Assembly: GCA_019916065.1 (NCBI GenBank)
Contig: CM034243.1
Location: 5,359,860-5,423,859, forward strand
Source of the DNA: Vitellaria paradoxa
Lineage: Eukaryota; Streptophyta; Magnoliopsida; Ericales; Sapotaceae
DNA: 64,000 nt
Reading direction: 5' to 3'
The translations under genes and the position numbers were made by a program. The notes beneath the pieces were generated by a model. It ran no database searches and was not told the origin of the DNA. It saw only the letters and a program-made list of their open reading frames with translations. Position 1 is the first letter of the stretch, and every line of letters begins with the position of its first letter. This document shows positions 57,538 to 64,000 of the stretch, one piece after another.

Positions 57538-59066
57538 TGGTGAGTACCGAGGTCATCTCGACAGGGAGGGCTTTGTTAAAAGCTCTAGACTTGTTCTCCT
57601 AGTTAGTAGGTGAACCTATATTAATTTAAACTAATTTTTTTTTGCAACTCAAACTTTTGTTTTAGATTCTAAATGAGAGAAATTCAATTTAATTTTAAAA
57701 TGCAAACAAAGCATTTACTCTAAATTCTAAAGTGAATAAATCAACTCATAAATTAAATTAAATAACAAACACGATACTAAAAAGGTTCTTGATCCAACTT
57801 TCAAGTCCGGGTAGTTCACTACTTTGCCTTGGGGTGTGTTTATTTGAAGAACAAGGTTTAATTTGAAACGTTTTTTAAAAAGTTATAATCAAAGGTCAGT
57901 ACCAGTGATCTCAAGCGGATATGGTTAAAGACCTTTGTTTCCTATGGTTTTTCATTTAAACTCCAAAAATTAATAAAAATCTAATTTTTAAAACATTCGA
58001 AAGTCTTTGATTATTGGTTACGAAAATCCATACCAGTGATCTCACACGGATTTGGTTAAGGGTTTTCGTATTCAAGTGTTTTCGAAATAGGAAAAAAAAT
58101 AGATTTGTGAAAGGTAAATCCCTTCGCGAAAGGTTTCGCAACCAATGCGAAGGGTTTCGTAACCTACGCAAAAGGTTTCGCAACCTACGCGAAGGGTTTC
58201 GTAACCAACATGACAGGTTTCGCAACCTACGTGAAGGGTTTCGCAACCTATGCGAAGGGACTACGAACACCCCAAGGCTTTTCGTGAACTACCCTTTCTT
58301 GATTCGTTGAATCAAGATTAGGGTTTTACGCTAAAACTACTTTAAGCATCTTAAAAACAATCAAATAGCATTCAATCATACGAAAAGAGAATTGAAACAA
58401 GCAAAACATGATATTACGAAAAAAATCGAAATAAAACGAAGTAGATTAAAGTGCAACTTACAACGTAAAGCGAATGTAAAAGACGAAGTGAAGAATCACT
58501 ACAAAGACAACGATGAAAGCTCCAACAAAAACCATGAATCCACGCATGCAAGCTTAAAACCTAATCTAAAAACTCTCAAAATTCTATTCTAACACTCAAT
58601 TGAAGGTGCAAAATTAAAAAGGGCTTCCTCTCCTTCTTGGCCGTGCAATAGCTCTTTTTATAGATGCCAAGAAACCCTAAAAGAGGTGCTTTAATGCTTG
58701 AATTTTTGATACACGGTGGTCCCGACCGTCTAATCTGGGGGTCGGGACCACAGAAGGCTTTCTTCTCAAATCCTATACACTGTGATCCTGACCATTAGAT
58801 GGACGGTCCTGACCCCCAAGTGTCCTAATTTCTTGCTTTTCTTCCTCCTTTAGGTTGAGTCTTTGGGCTAGTCTTGGCCATCCAAGGTGAGGTTTGAACC
58901 ATGACATTTCCTTCATTTTCTCGGCCATTTCCATAGCTATAAACTTCGACATCCCTGCCATTTTCTCTGCAAATAAACAATAAAAGTATAATTAATATAA
59001 TAACACAAAAACTTCAACTTTAATTATTTAAATGCATGAACAACTTTAATTATTCTAACACTCAAC
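57538..59066 (-). mobile_element. truncated LTR related to element 1
   Basis: Aligns by eye with the element 1 LTR from ggtgagt.ccgaggtc onward to ttaattatttaaatgcatgaa, but lacks about 65 bp at one border and about 50 bp at the other. No target duplication. It carries the taccagtgat module twice, an expanded 22-bp repeat (about 58117-58262, 6-7 copies), a TATA-like tttttatag (58654-58662) and the hairpin (58716-58727 with 58740-58751). It is more diverged than the two LTRs of element 1. It may be an old solo LTR trimmed by rearrangement. Confidence 0.85.
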
Positions 59067-60584
59067 TTTCGGGGTTCTGGGTTCGGGGTTCTGGGCTCAG
59101 GGTTCGTGGATTAGGGGTTCGGGTTCAAGGTTCAGGGTTTGGGGCTCGGGGTTTGGGATTCAAGGTTCTAGGATTGGGGTTTGGGGTTCAGGCTTTCGGG
59201 GGTCTGGGTTCAGGGTTCTGGGCACGGGGTTCGTGGTTCAGGGCATCGGGTTCAGGGTTCGGGGTTTGGGGCTCGGGGTTTGTGATTCAAGGTTACGGGA
59301 TAGGGAATTAGGGTGCGGGCTTTCGGGGTTCTGGGCTCGGGGTTTGTGGTTCGGGGTTTCGAGTTCAGCGTTCGGGGTTTGGGGCTCGAGGTTTGCGATT
59401 CAAGGTTCCGGGATCAAGGTTTGGGGTTTGGACTTTCGGGATTCTGGGTTCGAGGTTCTGGGCTCGGGGTTCGTGGTTCGAGGTTTCATGTTCAGGGTTT
59501 GGGGTTTGGGGTTTGGGATCCAAGGTTCTAGGATCGGGGTTTGGGGTTCGGCCTTTCGGGGGTCTGGGTTCGGGGTTCTAGTCTCGGGGTTCGGGGTTTC
59601 GGGTTCAGGGGTCAGGGTTTGGGGCTCGGGGTTTGGAATTCAAGGTTCCGGGATCAGGCTTTGGGGTTCAGGCTTACGGGGTTCTAGGTTTGGGGTTTTG
59701 GGCTCGGGGTTCGTCGTTCGGGGTTTCGGGTTCAGGGTTTGGGGCTCAGGGTTTGGGATTCAAGTTTTTGAGATCGGGGTTTGGGGTTTGGGCTTTCGGG
59801 GTTCGGGGTTCTGGGCTCAGGGTTAGTGGTTCGGGTTTCGGGTACAGGGTTCGGGCTTTGGGGCTCGAGGTTTGGGATTCAAGGTTCTTGGATCGAGGTT
59901 TGGGGTTCAGGCTTTCGGGGTTCTGGGTTCGGGGTTGTGGGCTCGGGGTTCGTGGTTTGGGGTTTCATGTTCAGGGTTTGGGGTTTGGGATTCAAGGTTT
60001 CGGGATTGGGGTTAGGGGTTCGGGCTTTCAGGGTTCGGGGTTCTGGGCTCGGGGTTCGTGGTTCGGGGTTTCGCGTTCAGGGTTCGAGGTTTGGGGCTTG
60101 GGGTTTGGGATTCAAGCTTCTGGGATCGGGGTTTGGGGTTCGGGTTTTTGGGGTTCTGGGTTCAATGTTCTGGGCACGGGGTTCGTGGTTCAGCGTTTCA
60201 GCTTCAGGGTTCGAGGTTTGGGGCTCGGGGTTTGGGATTCAAGGTTCCGGGATCGGGGTTTGGGGTTCAGGCTTTCGGGTTTTGGGTTTGGGGTTCTAGG
60301 CTCGGGTTCGTGGTTCGGGGTTTCGGGTTCAGGGTTTGGGGTTTGGGGCTCAGGGTTTGGGATTCAAGGTTCTGGGATTGGGGTTTGGGGTTCGAGCTTT
60401 TGGGGTTCTGGGTTCGGCGTTCTGGGCTTAGGGTTCGTGGTTCTGGGTTTCAGGTTCAGGGTTCGGGGTTTGGGGCTTGGGGTTTGGGATTCAAGATTTC
60501 AAAATCGAGGTTCGGGTCGGGCTCTCGGGTCGGGTTCTACGCTCGGGGTTCGGGGTTTGGGGTTTCATGTTCAGGGTTCGGGGT
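59067..60584 (-). repeat. heptamer-derived satellite, block 4, inverted (G-rich on + strand)
   Basis: Same satellite in the opposite orientation: ttcggggttctgggctcgggg words and the marker attcaaggttccggg replace the C-rich forms. It ends in an N gap. Confidence 0.95.
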
Positions 60585-60684
60585 NNNNNNNNNNNNNNNN
60601 NNNNNNNNNNNNNNNNNNNNNNNNNNNNNNNNNNNNNNNNNNNNNNNNNNNNNNNNNNNNNNNNNNNNNNNNNNNNNNNNNNNN
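60585..60684. other. assembly gap (100 N)
   Basis: Exactly 100 N, between satellite on the left and unique DNA on the right. Confidence 0.99.
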
Positions 60685-61010
60685 TAAAAAAAAATTAACA
60701 AAAAAAGAATTTTATTTTCCCTTTTTTAACTTTCTGTTGCCTTCACAGATTCTATATTCAGAATATCTTTGTGAAATGGAGTACTGTACCCCCCTCTCTC
60801 TCTATCTCTCTCTCTAGAAAATCAAAATCAATGTCTACCACAATTTCCGTAACTCAAGTAAAACTGAAAAAATGGACATTTTTTCGCTTCTCGTATTACA
60901 GATTCGAGAGACCATTGCCATCTCCACATGAGTAAGCTTTAAAAAGACACACATACTAATATATTATATATATAGAGAGAGGAGAGGAGAGAAAGAGAGA
61001 CTCTAAAAAA

Positions 61011-61199
61011 GGGGTAAATTTAGTGTATTATTAAAATTTTGTCTAATCTCATCATATTTCACACAAAACTAACAGCATACTAAAAAAAGGAGGTTAAAAT
61101 GTTCTTTTTGAATAAAGAAAATAAAATGTAACTCTCAAACATTAAAAAATGACAAGTATAATCACCCAAGTGTTAGGAGAACACGAGTGTAATTTACTC
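61011..61199. mobile_element. small TIR element (MITE-like)
   Basis: Left end ggggtaaatttagtgta, right end cgagtgtaatttactc, an imperfect inverted pair; the motif also resembles the gggtaaattaca repeats at 28546 and 28755. The target duplication was not resolved. Confidence 0.5.
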
Positions 61200-61202
61200 T
61201 AT

Positions 61203-61367
61203 GGGTCCATTTGGTTTGGCAAAGTTTGCTAAAAATCTCTAAAATTCTCTATAAATCTCTGTTAACTTTATATCACATCAATTTTTTTCTCTCACTACAC
61301 GCATTACGAACTCCCCCAAACCACAATTTATCTCAATTTATCTCATTTTTCTTACTCCAAACAAACC
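61203..61367. mobile_element. 165-bp Tourist-like MITE
   Basis: Left end gggtccatttggtttgg, right end ccaaacaaacc; flanking TAT on both sides (61200-61202 and 61368-61370). Ends of this form with a 3-bp duplication suggest the PIF/Harbinger group. Confidence 0.55.
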
Positions 61368-61652
61368 TATATATTATAAAGTAAACTAGCATATCCCGAC
61401 TTGACAGCATTAAAAAACAGTAATACAAGATTTAAGTAGAAACTTCCAGTCATGCATTAAGATTGTTGAACACTTAATTAATAAAAATAATAAGGAAATG
61501 ACCAGAACAATTTGATTCCCAGGATTCAGGTCCTAACCCACACAGTACACAACCGAACATCCAGACTAGAAAAACAAAAAAGAGGGAAATTCCCTCAGAC
61601 TAAAAACATTTTCTATCGAGGGTTACGAGACATCTGCACAGCATCTCAACTC

Positions 61653-63046
<1,394 letters not shown>

Positions 63047-63050
63047 CTGC

Positions 63051-64000
63051 ATAAATTGAACAAAGCCTGGTGAAACGATATAAACCATGATGACGATAGG
63101 CATAAGAAAATATGTGAAGTTTAAAAAAATAAATAATAAAAAACTAATATCAAATGGACAACATGTTTAACATCATTTCAAGACAAAATAACATCATGAA
63201 GATCAGGTATTCCCTTAATCCTCAGCCTGTTGCCTCTTTTATAGAGTGTCTATATTTTTTGTGTTTGAAGTTTTCAACAGCGTAATTAAATCAAAGAGAC
63301 CTTCCAGAAAGCGTCAATGGCCTTTCTAGTATGATGGATTCACCAACCTATCACCTCGTAATTGAATCTAAACGAATCTACTTCCATTTATTAAAAAAAA
63401 ACACTTCTAAGAAAAAATTTATGACATGTTTAGAAAAAAAAATTGACAGATTACAAAGGTTAGATCAGTGTTTGTACCAGACACAGTTACATCACCTTCC
63501 TAAAAACTTCTTATTTTCATAGTTTGTAACTATTATCCTTAAAGAAACCTCTCAATCTTCATATCACCGATTAACAATGCAGGACAAACTTTAAAATAAT
63601 GGAGTCAAATCTATGAACACACACTACAAAAAGATGATAGAGAAGTTATAAATTTATAGTTCTCCCACCGGTCAAAGATATTAAAAATCAATCAAATCAA
63701 AGCTACATGTAAACTTAAACACGAAAGGTCCCTATTTTACAGGAATTGATCAACAAATACGCATAAAAGCACTCGTTTCAAAGATCAATCCGCCAAGCAA
63801 TCGCATCAACCAAAGAAAGGAAAGAATATTTACATGAAACTATAAAACGATTAAGTAATTACTCAATAAACACAACAATTGAAACGGAGATTCGTTCCTT
63901 TTGGAGTAACAACACTCTGGACTTTGTCACGGTGCATTCGAAGAAATTATCATGTAAAGATAAGGAAACGTTCAGATATTCACATTATATTATGTGTATA
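63051..64000 (-). other. eL43 upstream intron / 5' region
   Basis: AT-rich DNA with no convincing ATG-plus-donor exon for eL43 and no other gene visible. It is probably the first intron of that gene. Confidence 0.5.

Larger units (their letters stand above)
60685..61652. other. region between gap 2 and eL43 gene
   Basis: Unique DNA with CT and AT/AG microsatellites (60793-60819, 60960-61000), two small TIR elements and, next to the stop codon at 61653, the presumed 3' UTR of the eL43 gene. No SNF2 helicase exon was found here on either strand. Confidence 0.6.

Noticed and set aside
59036..60817. Plus-strand frames up to 394 residues
   Set aside because: Inverted satellite read on its G-rich strand; the longest crosses the N gap.
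63085..63100. ATG with a GT donor as first exon of eL43
   Set aside because: It would leave an intron of only about 40 bases and the donor GTTTAT is weak.

Overview
The window is nuclear DNA from a flowering plant. It holds three spliced plant housekeeping-type genes with GT-AG introns, Copia and Gypsy-like LTR retrotransposons, hAT elements, LINE remnants and small TIR elements, on an AT-rich background. I cannot name the species. Two runs of exactly 100 N (31231-31330 and 60585-60684) are assembly gaps, so the stretch between them may be misplaced or of wrong size.

Layout, left to right. 1-2190 is an AT-rich minisatellite that runs into a degraded telomere-like heptamer tract (2191-2353) and a 2.1-kb AT-rich terminal-inverted-repeat element (2354-4433). 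The element abuts the 5' end of a rhomboid-family gene (RBL14-type, + strand, two exons, 4599-4811 and 14101-14877). Its 9.3-kb intron contains two LINE remnants and a hAT transposon with a broken transposase. The second gene (16534-28507, + strand) is the N-terminal half of a SMARCAL1/CHR18-type SNF2 annealing helicase. Eight exons are visible, ending with the Walker A exon; the rest of the helicase is not in the window. Its fifth intron holds a degenerate Copia element that itself carries two nested TIR elements.

From 29 to 31.2 kb there are short unrecognised coding-like fragments and the 5' LTR plus primer-binding site of another LTR retrotransposon, cut by gap 1. 31331-60584 is a satellite block built from CCCGAAC-like heptamers arranged in a higher-order unit of about 127 bp. 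Two complete gag-only LTR retrotransposons (36852-44270 and 49025-57011, both reading on the - strand) are inserted in it with perfect 5-bp target duplications made of satellite sequence. A third, end-truncated LTR (57538-59066) sits where the satellite switches orientation. The very long glycine/serine/arginine/phenylalanine-rich reading frames across this block are by-products of the satellite and are not annotated as genes.

After gap 2 come two small TIR elements (61.0-61.4 kb) and a ribosomal protein eL43 (L37a) gene on the - strand (61653-63046), complete except for its first, Met-bearing exon.

The most unusual content is the heptamer satellite together with its resident gag-only elements. 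Their LTRs share a TATA-proximal perfect hairpin whose arms differ between families but stay complementary.
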